This document shows, piece after piece, positions 46,114-54,958 of a stretch of 64,000 nucleotides of DNA. The translations under genes and the position numbers were made by a program. The DNA is taken from NCBI RefSeq assembly GCF_004346035.1, contig NZ_SLZN01000001.1, positions 310,001-374,000 on the forward strand. Reading direction: 5' to 3'. Within the stretch, counting starts at the first letter, position 1; each line of letters starts with the position of its first letter. The DNA is from Acidomonas methanolica (GTDB lineage: Bacteria; Pseudomonadota; Alphaproteobacteria; Acetobacterales; Acetobacteraceae). The notes beneath the pieces were generated by a model. It ran no database searches. It saw only the letters and a list, made by a program, of their open reading frames with translations, and had not been told where the DNA came from.

Positions 46114-48864
46114 TCAGTGCGCCTCGGCCCAGTTCGCGCCGATTCCGGTCTCGACCTCCAGCTTCACCGCGAAGCTGGCCGCCCCTTCCATCTCGGCCTT
46201 CACCAGTGTCCCCAGCGCATCCGCCTGATCCTCGCGCACCTCGAACAGCAGTTCGTCATGCACCTGGAGCAACATCCGCGCGTCGAGACCGGATTCCGGC
46301 AGCACATGCGCCAGACGGACCATCGCGCGTTTGATGACATCCGCCGCGCCGCCCTGCAATGGCGCGTTGATGGCCTGCCGTTCGGCATAGGCGCGGCGGG
46401 CGCTGTTCTTCTCGCGAATCCCCGGCACATAGCAGCGCCGCCCGAAGGGCGTGGTGACGTAACCCTGCGCCCGCGCCTCCTCGCGCTTGCGTTCCATATA
46501 CTCGCGGATGCCGGGATAACGGGCGAAATAGGTGTCGATATACCGCCGCGCCTCGCCCGCCGGAATGCCCAGTTGCCGCCCCAGTCCGAACGCGGAAATC
46601 CCGTAGATGATGCCGAAATTGATCGCCTTGGCCCGGCGGCGGATGAGCGGGTCCATCCCCTCGATGGGAATGCCGAACACCTCCGACGCGGTGCGGGCAT
46701 GGATGTCCTGCCCCAGCGCGAAGGCCTCGCGAAGCTGGGGAATCTGCGCCACATCCGCCAGAAGCCGCAATTCGATCTGCGAATAATCGGCGGACAGCAG
46801 AACATATCCGGCCTCGGCGATGAAGGCGCGGCGGATGCGGCCGCCTTCCTCCGTGCGGATGGGAATGTTCTGGAGATTCGGATCGTTGGAGGAGAGTCGC
46901 CCGGTCGTGGTCGCCGCCATCTGGAAGGAGGTGTGAACCCGGCCGGTCTTCGGGTCCATCTGCTCCACCAGCGCGTCGGCATAGGTCGATTTCAGCTTGG
47001 CGAGTTGCCGCCATTCGAGAATCCGCGCCGGAAGCTCGTGCCCCGCATCGGCGAGTTCCTGCAGGACGGAGGAATCCGTTCCCCATGCCCCCGTCTTGCC
47101 GCGCTTGCCGCCGGGCAGACTCATCTCGTCGAACAGGATCTCGCCGAGCTGCTTGGGCGAGCCGAGATTGAAGCTCCGCCCGGCCAGTGTATGGATCGCG
47201 ATCTCCATCTCGCCCATCCGGGCGGCGAAATCGGCGGAAAGCCGCCGCAATTCCACGCCGTCCACCTTGATGCCGATCTGCTCCATCGCCGCCAGAACCG
47301 GCACGAGCGGACGTTCCAGCATCTCATAGACCGCGACGGATTTCCGCGCCCGCAAGCCCGGCAACAGCACATCGCGCAAACGCAGCGTCACATCCGCGTC
47401 CTCCGCCGCATAGTCGGTGGCGCGGTCCACCGGCACCTGCGCGAAGGGAATGCGATTGCGCCCCGTGCCGGTCACCTCGCCATAGGAAATCGGCTTGTGC
47501 CCGAGATGCAGCTCCGAGAGTTCGTCCATCCCCTGCCCGTGTTCCCCGGCGGACTGGGCGTAGGACAGCAGCATGGTGTCGTCGATCGGCGCGATCGTCT
47601 CGATCCCCGCATGCGCGAAGACGAGCAGATCGTATTTCGCGTTCTGGAAGATCTTCAGCACCGATTCATCCGCCAGAAGCGGCTTCAGCCGGTCCAGCAC
47701 CTGCGCCGGATCGAGCTGCCGTCCGGCCGGATGTTCGAGCGTACCTTCATGCCGCAGGGGGACATAGGCCGCCTTGCCGGGCGCGGTGGCCAGCGAAAGG
47801 CCGACCAGTGTCGCCACCCGTGCGTCCAGACTGTCCGTCTCCGTATCCAGTGCGAAACGCCCGGCCCGACCGGCCGCCTCGATCCAGCGATCGAGCGCGT
47901 CGAGCGTGGTGATCGTCTCATAGGGACCGAAGGTGGCCGCATCCCCGGGCGCATCCCCGGCCCCATCCCCGGAAACGGGCGCAGCCGGAACCGGAGCCGG
48001 AATTCCCGTCAGCCCCATGCGCTGGATGACGGAGTGGAACCCCATCCGCTGCAACCAGCCGAACAAGGCCGCAGGGTCCGGCGCCCGCACCGCCAGCGCC
48101 TCGACCGGCTCCGGCAGCGGCACGTCGCGAACCAGCGTCACCAGCCTGAGCGAAAGCCGCGCGTCCCCGGCATGCTCGATCAGCGCCTGCTGGCGTTTCG
48201 ACGGCTTCATGGTGGGCGCGGCGGCGAGAATCGCGTCCAGATCGCCATATTCCGCCACGAGTTGCGCCGCGCCCTTGGGACCGATGCCCGGCACGCCGGG
48301 CACGTTGTCGGTCGGGTCGCCCATCAGTGCCTGAACGTCAACGACCTTGCCCGGCGTCACGCCGAACTTCGCCAGCACCTCCTCCTCACGGATCGGCTTC
48401 TGCTTGATCGGGTCCAGCATCTCCACCTGCGGCCCGATCAACTGCATCAGGTCCTTGTCGGAGGAGACGATGGTGCAGCGGCCACCTTCCTTCTCCATCA
48501 CCGCCGCATAGGAGGCGATGAGATCATCCGCCTCCCAGCCCGCCAGTTCGATCCCCGGCACGCCGAACGCCGCCGTCGCCTCGCGGATCAGCGCGAATTG
48601 CGGGATCAGATCCTCCGGCGGTTCCGGGCGATTGGCCTTGTAACGGGGGTCGATCTCGTTACGGAAGGTCTTGCGCCCCGCATCGAAGATCACCGCCAGA
48701 TGGGAGCCGACATGTTCGCGCAGCAACCGCGCCAGCATATTGGTGAAGCCGAACACCGCATTGACCGGCGTGCCGTCCGGGCTGCTCATCGGCGGCAGGG
48801 CATGGAAGGCGCGGAAAATGAAGCCCGACCCGTCCACCAGCACCAGATGCGGCGCGTCACTCAT
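46114..48864 (-). CDS. polA: DNA polymerase I
   Basis: Repair and Okazaki-fragment polymerase, 916 residues from the ATG at 48864 (upstream frame to 49077 is unrelated in composition). The 5'-3' exonuclease domain (1-290) has LVDGSGFIFRAFHALPP and PGVPGIGPKGAAQLVAEYG. The 3'-5' exonuclease domain retains its acidic motif FALDTETDSL, so proofreading is likely intact. The polymerase domain has LLSADYSQIELRLLADVAQ, RRRAKAINFGIIYGISAFGL and LLQVHDELLFEV. It is monocistronic in appearance, divergent from the hydrolase gene. Confidence 0.97.
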   Translation of the reverse strand: MSDAPHLVLVDGSGFIFRAFHALPPMSSPDGTPVNAVFGFTNMLARLLREHVGSHLAVIFDAGRKTFRNEIDPRYKANRPEPPEDLIPQFALIREATAAFGVPGIELAGWEADDLIASYAAVMEKEGGRCTIVSSDKDLMQLIGPQVEMLDPIKQKPIREEEVLAKFGVTPGKVVDVQALMGDPTDNVPGVPGIGPKGAAQLVAEYGDLDAILAAAPTMKPSKRQQALIEHAGDARLSLRLVTLVRDVPLPEPVEALAVRAPDPAALFGWLQRMGFHSVIQRMGLTGIPAPVPAAPVSGDGAGDAPGDAATFGPYETITTLDALDRWIEAAGRAGRFALDTETDSLDARVATLVGLSLATAPGKAAYVPLRHEGTLEHPAGRQLDPAQVLDRLKPLLADESVLKIFQNAKYDLLVFAHAGIETIAPIDDTMLLSYAQSAGEHGQGMDELSELHLGHKPISYGEVTGTGRNRIPFAQVPVDRATDYAAEDADVTLRLRDVLLPGLRARKSVAVYEMLERPLVPVLAAMEQIGIKVDGVELRRLSADFAARMGEMEIAIHTLAGRSFNLGSPKQLGEILFDEMSLPGGKRGKTGAWGTDSSVLQELADAGHELPARILEWRQLAKLKSTYADALVEQMDPKTGRVHTSFQMAATTTGRLSSNDPNLQNIPIRTEEGGRIRRAFIAEAGYVLLSADYSQIELRLLADVAQIPQLREAFALGQDIHARTASEVFGIPIEGMDPLIRRRAKAINFGIIYGISAFGLGRQLGIPAGEARRYIDTYFARYPGIREYMERKREEARAQGYVTTPFGRRCYVPGIREKNSARRAYAERQAINAPLQGGAADVIKRAMVRLAHVLPESGLDARMLLQVHDELLFEVREDQADALGTLVKAEMEGAASFAVKLEVETGIGANWAEAH

Positions 48865-48986
48865 GCCCGGACTCTTCGATAACGGGCGGAAACAGGCGGA
48901 ACGGCAAAGGCGACTCCCGATATGGCAGGGCGGAGACTTTCGCGCGGGCCCTTGGCCCCGGCGCGTCTCCGGCGGATACTGCCCGG

Positions 48987-50018
48987 ATGATAGGCCTAAA
49001 CCCGCCGCTTTCAAAACGCACCCGATCCTTCCTTCGCCTGGTGTCCGCCGTCCTTCCCCTGCTCGCGGCCTGCACACGCGCCCCGACGGCCCCCCCGACG
49101 CCGAAGCCGGGCGAGGACGCGCTCATCCCGCCGGCCCTGACGCTCACCCTGTCGGACGGTGCGCATATTCCCGTCCGCGTCTGGCCTGCGCGCGCGTCAT
49201 CCGGGCCGGAGCCGCGCGCGGTGATTCTCGCCCTGCACGGCTTCGGGGACAGCCGCGACGCCTGGGAGTGGATCGCGCCGTCTCTCGCCCGCGCCGGTTT
49301 CGCCGTCTATGCGCCGGACCAGCGGGGCTTCGGCGCGGCGCCCGATCGCGGCGGCTGGGCCGGGACGCGCCGCATGGTGCAGGACGCACGGGAGGAAGCC
49401 GCGTGGCTCCACGCCCGCTTTCCGGCCCTGCGGCTCTATCTGGCGGGGGAAAGCATGGGCGGCGCGATCGCCTTGCGGGTGATCGAAACCCCTGGCGCGC
49501 CGCCCCTCGCCGGGACGATCCTCCTCGCCCCCGCCATCTGGCGCTTCGACTCCGCCACACGCGCCACGCTGGCTCTGATGGACGGGCTGGCCCCGCACTG
49601 GCGTTTCGATGCGCGGAATTCGCCCGTCCATGTGGTGCCGACCGACAATATCGCCGCCCTGCGTCGGCTCTATTTCGATCCGCTGACCCTGCACGGCGCG
49701 GAGCTTCACTCCCTGCGCGGTCTGGTCGATCTGATGGCGGCGGCCTTCGCGGACGCTCCCCATGCCCGCCCGCCGATTCTCGCCGTCTATGGCGACGCCG
49801 ACCAGCTCGTCCCGCCCGCCGCCACCGCCGCCTTCTGGCGCGCCCTGCCGACACAGGCGCGGCGCGACCTGATCCGCGGCGGCCATCACCTGCTCTTCCG
49901 CGACCGCGACGGCGCACGCGTCACGCGCGACGTCATCGCCTGGATCGAGCATCCCGACACCTTCCTCCCTTCCGGCGGCGACGCAGCCGCCGCGGCCTGG
50001 ATGGCGAGCCGACCTTGA
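48987..50018 (+). CDS. Lipoprotein alpha/beta hydrolase (lysophospholipase-like)
   Basis: A 343-residue hydrolase with a lipoprotein signal; the lipobox is LLAAC near residue 30, predicting attachment to a membrane. The catalytic core shows ALHGFGDSRDAWEWIAP (oxyanion region), the nucleophile elbow LYLAGESMGGAIAL, Asp in ILAVYGDADQLVPP and His in RGGHHLLFRD. The pattern fits monoacylglycerol lipase or lysophospholipase L2-like enzymes. It is divergent from polA with 122 bases between the starts. Substrate is not known. Confidence 0.85.
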   Translation: MIGLNPPLSKRTRSFLRLVSAVLPLLAACTRAPTAPPTPKPGEDALIPPALTLTLSDGAHIPVRVWPARASSGPEPRAVILALHGFGDSRDAWEWIAPSLARAGFAVYAPDQRGFGAAPDRGGWAGTRRMVQDAREEAAWLHARFPALRLYLAGESMGGAIALRVIETPGAPPLAGTILLAPAIWRFDSATRATLALMDGLAPHWRFDARNSPVHVVPTDNIAALRRLYFDPLTLHGAELHSLRGLVDLMAAAFADAPHARPPILAVYGDADQLVPPAATAAFWRALPTQARRDLIRGGHHLLFRDRDGARVTRDVIAWIEHPDTFLPSGGDAAAAAWMASRP

Positions 50019-50218
50019 GGGAATGATTGTCCTTCATTCGGAAAGGCGCTCGTCATTCCGGAAAGAATCGGCAAGGCGATCCACACTCCTTCGCACAACC
50101 CGATTCTGTCCTATGCGGCTGCGGCGCAGGAACGAATGGGCCAACTTTCCCTTTGGGCGTCGTCCCGCCCGGAAGGGGGGTAGCGTCCGCCGCGAGGATT
50201 GGCTAAGAGAGGCGCATT

Positions 50219-50295
50219 GGACCCGTAGCTCAGCTGGATAGAGCGTCGCCCTCCGAAGGCGAAGGTCGCACGTTCGAATCGTGTCGGGTCCGCCA
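50219..50295 (+). tRNA. tRNA-Arg (anticodon CCG)
   Basis: A complete cloverleaf. The acceptor stem GGACCCG pairs with CGGGTCC. The D arm starts at GCTC, and the anticodon stem is TCGCC/GGCGA with loop CTCCGAA, giving CCG. The T arm is GCACG TTCGAAT CGTGT. The discriminator is G and the CCA end is encoded. CCG reads the CGG codon. The 200 bases before it hold no gene I can support. Confidence 0.97.
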
Positions 50296-50345
50296 GTTTC
50301 CCAAATCGACGGCTGTTTCCTGCGGGCGAAGCGGAGGCTGCTCCC

Positions 50346-50459
50346 ATGAGCGACACTGAACACGACCGCGCCGTAAGCGAAGCGCGACGCCGCCGACTGG
50401 GCGGCTTCTCCCTGCGTCTGCTGATCGAGTATCTCGCGCATCTGTTGCGAGGCGTGTGA
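50346..50459 (+). CDS. Possible 37-residue basic, amphipathic small protein
   Basis: A short frame with ATG at 50346, stop at 50459 and a GGAGG ribosome-binding site eight bases upstream. The product starts MSDTEHDRAVSEARRRR and continues into a C-terminal amphipathic helix (FSLRLLIEYLAHLLRG) of the kind that binds membranes or partner helices. It lies 50 bases after tRNA-Arg and is convergent with the histidine kinase. It is too short to judge by codon bias. I considered an anti-sigma NepR role because of the kinase next door, but the sequence does not resemble NepR. Confidence 0.45.
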   Translation: MSDTEHDRAVSEARRRRLGGFSLRLLIEYLAHLLRGV

Positions 50460-50468
50460 AACACTTTC

Positions 50469-52535
50469 TCAGCGCGCGCGGATCTCCGCCATGTTCGCAT
50501 GAAAGCACGCCCGCAACCCCTCCGGCGGATACTCCACCTCCGCCCGGCTCGTCCCGCCGAAGCCCGCGCGGATCAGCCGCGAGCCCAGCCCGCTACGCTC
50601 CGGGCAACTCACGACGGGGCCGCCATGCTCCTCCCAGGTCAGGGCAAGTTCGCCGTCCCGCACGACCCACCACACGCGCACGCGCCCGGTGGCGTTGGAG
50701 AGCGCACCATATTTGATCGCGTTGGTGCAGAGTTCGTGCAGCACGAGTGACAGCGCCGTGCAGGCATCCGCCCCCAACGCCAGATCCGGCCCGTCGATCT
50801 CCACCCGCGCCGCCATCCCCAATGCGCCGATAACCTGCCTGACCAGCCCGCTCAGCGCGGCGTCGCGCCATTCCTGCGAGAACAGCAAATCATGCGCCGC
50901 CGCGAGCGCCATCAGCCGCCGCTCGAAGACCGAAACCAGCGCCTTTTCGTTGGCGCCGCGCAGGGTCTGCCGCGCGAGAGCCTGCACGACGGCGAGCGTG
51001 TTCTTGAAGCGATGCGCGATCTCCCGCGCCACGAATTCGCGCTGCTCCTGCTCCCGCGCGATGGCCACCGCGGCCTGCAGACGATCGGCCACAGCCTCGA
51101 TGAAATTGACCTCGTCGATACTCCAGACATGGGGCTCGGCGTGATGCATGAAGAGCCCGCCTTCCAGCACGCCATGGAGCAGTACCGGGACGACCACGAA
51201 CGCGCCGATTCCGCAGGCGCGCAGAATCTCCCTCTGCGTCGCCGTCGCGACGGCGTCCGCGCGATCCACCACCAGGATTCGCCCCGCCTCCAGACTCGTC
51301 GTCATCTCGGCGAACGGTGCGAGATCATGACGCCCGGCCGTCGGTCTGACCCCTTCGCGCACCCATTCATGCGCCACGACGAACTGCCCGGACGGATGAT
51401 CCCCCGACGGATGATCACCGGGCGGATGATCGAAGGTGATGAGCCCGGTGCGCATCGCGTCGAGCGTCGTTCCCAGCAAAGGAATGCTCGCCTGCAAGGC
51501 AGCCTCGACATTCTCCGCCTCGCGCAGCACGTCGCCCAGCGTCACCAGCGCCTCGAGCCGGGCATTGGCCTCCTTCTCCGCCGTCACGTCCTGAAACGTG
51601 CCGACCATCCGGATGACGACCCCGTCCCGGTCCCGCACGAAGGCGCTGTCCCGCGCCAGCCATCGCGTTTCGCCGGTATCGGCGCGTTTCACGCGGTATT
51701 CCGCCGATCGCACCCCCGTCCCCAGCCGGCGGCTCACCAGAGAGGACGCCCGGTTGCGATCCTCGGGCACGATCCGCTCGATAAGGGTCCGCACGGAACA
51801 GGACTCGACCACGGGCAGGCCGAACAGGCGGCAGGTCAGGGCCGAGGGATAGGCGACGTTCCGCAACACGTCGATCTCGAACGTGCCGACGCGCCCGGCC
51901 GCGCTGGCCTCTTCCACCACACGATAGCGATGCAGGATGTCACGTTGTGCCGCGGCCAGCGCCTCCGCGCGCGCCTCGACCTCGGCGCTCACCCGCGCCT
52001 GAAGGACGAGGCAGTCCCTCTGATGCAGAATCAGCCGTCGCGCTTCCAGCAACCGCATCGCCTGCCGCGCCAGCATCCCCAGCCCGGCGCGCTGCTCCTT
52101 GCGCAGCCCGCCGGGGCGCGGCGCCGTGTCGAACACGCAGAACGAGCCCAGCACCTCCCCGTCCGGCGCGACGAGCGGTTCCCCGGCATAGAAGCGCAGG
52201 TTCGGCGTCCCGGTCACATAGGGATTGGTCCGCGTCCGCCCATCCAGAAGCAGATCTGGAATTTCCACGGCGGCGCGCGTCTCCACCACCCAGGCGCAGA
52301 CGGAATGCGCGACCGGCGTTTCCGCGCTCTCGAACCCCTGCCGCGCCTTGAACCATTGCCGCTGCCCCGTCACCAGGCTGATCAGGGCCGTGGGCGCGTC
52401 GCACAACATGGCGGCAAGCGCGGTGAGATCGTCGAATTCCTGCTCCGACGGCGTGTCGAGCACATGGTAATGTGCGAGCGTCTCCAGTCGCGCCAGATCG
52501 TTCACACGTGGTGTCGCCTCAGGCGGACGCAACAT
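50469..52535 (-). CDS. HWE-family sensor histidine kinase (GAF-PAS-GAF)
   Basis: A soluble sensor kinase of about 688 residues. Order: GAF domain (about 25-160), coiled coil, PAS domain (about 205-320, ending MVGTFQDVTAEKE), a second GAF (about 335-490), then HWE kinase and ATPase domains. The phospho-His box is FVAREIAHRFKNTLAVVQAL; the N-box is LHELCTNAIKYGALS; WEEHGGP supplies the W-x-E signature of HWE kinases. There are no membrane segments. The start is uncertain: in-frame ATGs lie at 52535, 52568 and 52577, and the last overlaps a TATAAT sequence. HWE kinases are typical of alphaproteobacterial light, stress and general stress signalling. Confidence 0.88.
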   Translation of the reverse strand: MLRPPEATPRVNDLARLETLAHYHVLDTPSEQEFDDLTALAAMLCDAPTALISLVTGQRQWFKARQGFESAETPVAHSVCAWVVETRAAVEIPDLLLDGRTRTNPYVTGTPNLRFYAGEPLVAPDGEVLGSFCVFDTAPRPGGLRKEQRAGLGMLARQAMRLLEARRLILHQRDCLVLQARVSAEVEARAEALAAAQRDILHRYRVVEEASAAGRVGTFEIDVLRNVAYPSALTCRLFGLPVVESCSVRTLIERIVPEDRNRASSLVSRRLGTGVRSAEYRVKRADTGETRWLARDSAFVRDRDGVVIRMVGTFQDVTAEKEANARLEALVTLGDVLREAENVEAALQASIPLLGTTLDAMRTGLITFDHPPGDHPSGDHPSGQFVVAHEWVREGVRPTAGRHDLAPFAEMTTSLEAGRILVVDRADAVATATQREILRACGIGAFVVVPVLLHGVLEGGLFMHHAEPHVWSIDEVNFIEAVADRLQAAVAIAREQEQREFVAREIAHRFKNTLAVVQALARQTLRGANEKALVSVFERRLMALAAAHDLLFSQEWRDAALSGLVRQVIGALGMAARVEIDGPDLALGADACTALSLVLHELCTNAIKYGALSNATGRVRVWWVVRDGELALTWEEHGGPVVSCPERSGLGSRLIRAGFGGTSRAEVEYPPEGLRACFHANMAEIRAR

Positions 52536-52575
52536 GATCTGACTCTTAGAGTGCTCGACACCGTCCATCCCCGGC

Positions 52576-52581
52576 ATTATA
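52576..52581 (-). promoter_or_regulatory. Perfect TATAAT -10-like element before the kinase gene
   Basis: On the minus strand TATAAT lies about 40 bases before the preferred start of the kinase. The -35 position (TGGCCT with a 17-base spacer) is a poor match, so an activator may be needed. It overlaps an alternative start codon at 52577, which argues for translation starting further in. Confidence 0.35.
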
Positions 52582-52731
52582 CAGACCGGATGACGCGCAG
52601 GCCACGTTTGATTGACGCCTTTTTCACAGCGGTCCCGAATTGGACATTCAGCGTCCTCCTGTCGCATAATCCCAACTCTGCGACAGAACGATATGATCGA
52701 GACTTTTCAATGACTAAATTTCGTCCGCATC

Positions 52732-54003
52732 ATGATTGAGCTGGGCCCCGGCGTCGTCGCGGCGAGTCGCATGACAGGCCGGGCGACAGGCTGGACAGGC
52801 GCCCTGGCGATGGTCATGGTCTGCGGCGTTCTTTCCCCGCCCGCCGCGGCGACAAGCCTGCGCGACGCCATCACGACCGCCTGGGGGCAGGACCCCAACG
52901 CCCGCTCGGCCCGCGTGGACGAGATGGCGGCCAGCCGCACGGCGCGCGACACGGATAGCTGGTTCCCGAGCGGCCCCATCCTGAACGGCCAGTATCAGGA
53001 CGACCATTTCATCGGCACGAATATCGGCTACACCACCTATCAGGGCACGATCATGCTCCCGCTCTGGCTGCCGGGACAGGGAACGGCGACCGTCAAGAAC
53101 GCGCTCGCCGACGCCGAAATGGCCCGCGCCACGCAGAAGGTCGCTCATCTCGCCACCGCCATCCGCGTGCTGGACGTCACCGGGACCGCCACCCTGCTCA
53201 GGCGCGAGCTGGACTCGCTGCGGACGGCGGACACGCTCCTCGCGCGCATCGAACACGACACGCGCCATGCCGTCGCCGTCGGCGAAAGTCCCACCACGGA
53301 CCAGGAAGCCGTCGCGGGCGAGAAAGCCGACCTCGACGCCCGGATCGCCGATACGGAGCAGAATATAGAAACCGCCCGCGCCGAACTCGGCACGTTGACG
53401 GGCAGCGAGGACATTCCAGACCTCATGGCGCTCGACGGCCATGTCCTCACGGCGCGCGGCGTGAAGCTGGACCCGGAGCACGACCCCCGCATCCTTCTCG
53501 CCGCCGCCGCGACCCGCGCGGCGCACGCGTCCTACGAGGTTGCCGCCCATTCCTACATACCCGCTCCCGAGGTCGGGCTGATGGTCACGAAACAGGGCCA
53601 GTACGGCAGCCCGTGGGACACGCAGGTGGGCGCGCAATTCACCGTCGCGCTGCCCAGCGCCGCGCGCAACACGCCGATGCTGATGAAACAGGCCAAGCTG
53701 GTTGGCCTGGCGGAACGCGACGCCGTGCTGGCCGAACGCAAGGTGCGGCTCGAATATGCCAGCACCCGCGCCCAGCTCGTCGCCGCCCTGAAACTGCTCA
53801 AGAGCACGCGCGCCAGCCAGGGCGCGCTCGACGACCGCGCCAACCAGCTCGACCATGCCTGGCGTGTGGGCGAAACCTCGCTGATCGAGGCACTCCGCGC
53901 CCGCCGCATGGCGCTCGACGCACAGATGCGCGCCGCGCGCGCCGAGGTAGTCTGGCGCGTCGCGCTGGTGCGGATGATCCTGATGGCGGACGAGCTTCCC
54001 TAG
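52732..54003 (+). CDS. TolC/CzcC-family outer membrane efflux protein
   Basis: A 423-residue protein of the outer membrane efflux family. It has a signal region (about 20-42, ALAMVMVCGVLSPPAAATS), then two long coiled-coil hairpins with repeats typical of TolC proteins (AITTAWGQDPNARSARVDEM and, in the second half, LEYASTRAQLVAALKLLKST). It is shorter than TolC (471), nearer to CzcC/CusC. No membrane fusion protein or RND pump gene follows, so it stands alone. The start may be the ATG at 52771 instead, since neither start has a strong ribosome-binding site. Confidence 0.82.
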   Translation: MIELGPGVVAASRMTGRATGWTGALAMVMVCGVLSPPAAATSLRDAITTAWGQDPNARSARVDEMAASRTARDTDSWFPSGPILNGQYQDDHFIGTNIGYTTYQGTIMLPLWLPGQGTATVKNALADAEMARATQKVAHLATAIRVLDVTGTATLLRRELDSLRTADTLLARIEHDTRHAVAVGESPTTDQEAVAGEKADLDARIADTEQNIETARAELGTLTGSEDIPDLMALDGHVLTARGVKLDPEHDPRILLAAAATRAAHASYEVAAHSYIPAPEVGLMVTKQGQYGSPWDTQVGAQFTVALPSAARNTPMLMKQAKLVGLAERDAVLAERKVRLEYASTRAQLVAALKLLKSTRASQGALDDRANQLDHAWRVGETSLIEALRARRMALDAQMRAARAEVVWRVALVRMILMADELP

Positions 54004-54108
54004 CAGGCTGTTCCGGACGCCGTTTTCCATCCCTTGTCGCCCTGTTTTCCACACCCCATGTTCTGCCCGTCATCCGACACTGCATCATCAGATACGGAGG
54101 ATCTGCAC

Positions 54109-54942
54109 ATGCGTTTTCGTCAAAGTGTCCGGTCCGGCGCCGCGATCGCCGCACTCATTCTCAGCGCAGCCGCGCTTCCGGCACAGGCACAGGAGGGTTT
54201 GCGCGTCATCGACGCCAGTGGCCATCAGATCGGCGTCCTGATCCCCTCGCCTGAAGCCGCGCCGATCTCCAGCCTCCCCGATACCGATCTTGCCGTTTTC
54301 GCTGCGCTCGACCGCATGATGGCGCGGGAAATGGCGATCATGGAAGCGGCCGACAACGAGATGGCGGCGCAATTGAACGCAGAGCGGCGCGCCATGCCGG
54401 TGGCGCAAGACCAGAGCGGCGACGGAAGCACGGGCCATGAGGGCGTCGCCTGGCAAACCTTCAGCGCGGTAAGCATCGGCGGGCGGGGCGCCTCCTGCAC
54501 CCGGACGGTCACCATGACGTCGAACGGCACATCCGCCCCTGTCGTTCATACGACCAGCACGGGAGGCAGCGCCTGCGCGGCGCTCCTCGCACCGGGCCCC
54601 GTGTCCACGCAATCCCCGCCTGAGCCGAGCCGGTCGGCGCTCCGGACGCTCATCCCTGCCGTGGACATGCGCGCAACCGGCTCCGACGAAGCGCGCTGTA
54701 TGGGGACAATGAGAATTGCAGAACTGGAAAGTGCGGGATTGACCGGGACGATGCGGGCCTTCGTGGGACGCGAGTGGCGGTTTTCCGCGATTTTCCGTGC
54801 CCTAACGACCCGAAGGCAATCGCATGCTGCCTCCTGGGCGAGACAGGGATGTTGCAGTGGAATGCGGACAACGGGACAACGTGCGTTGCAGCATGCGCGG
54901 AAAGATGAAGCGCCGTCTGAGAATGGTTTAGGGACGTCTTAA
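54109..54942 (+). pseudogene. Secreted host protein, probably interrupted by the prophage left end
   Basis: The ATG at 54109 has a perfect GGAGG eight bases upstream. Residues 1-27 are a signal peptide ending in PAQAQ. The next 150 residues look like an ordinary exported protein (HQIGVLIPSPEAAPISSLPD, a helical DRMMAREMAIMEAADNEMAA and a beta-like TRTVTMTSNGTSAPVVHTTS). From about residue 197 (base 54697) the composition changes to Arg, Ser and Trp-rich sequence without secondary structure. That change coincides with the proposed left end of the Mu-like element, so the frame probably runs on into phage DNA by chance to a stop at 54942. If the insertion model is wrong, it is simply a 277-residue protein of unknown function. 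Confidence 0.55.
54697..54904 (+). mobile_element. Probable left end of a Mu-like prophage, with repeated motifs
   Basis: The element would begin TGTATGGGGACAA at 54697, with 5'-TG as in Mu ends and CGCGC (54692-54696) as a possible target duplication. Within 210 bases there is a repeated pattern: GGGACAA at 54703 and 54873 is each followed six bases later by TTGCAG (54716 and 54886). A further TTGCAG lies at 54852, and GGAAAG follows at 54726 and 54899. Mu-type transposases bind several sites at each end, so these look like such sites. The right end is outside the window, so the boundary is inferred. Confidence 0.5.
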
Positions 54943-54958
54943 ACGGAGCAATACTGTT

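Noticed and set aside
50034-50441. A minus-strand frame of 135 residues across the tRNA
   Set aside because: It covers tRNA-Arg entirely and has no ribosome-binding site or recognisable domain.
50346-50459. NepR-type anti-sigma factor next to the HWE kinase
   Set aside because: The protein is shorter than NepR and lacks its conserved helix sequences. No PhyR or EcfG gene is adjacent.
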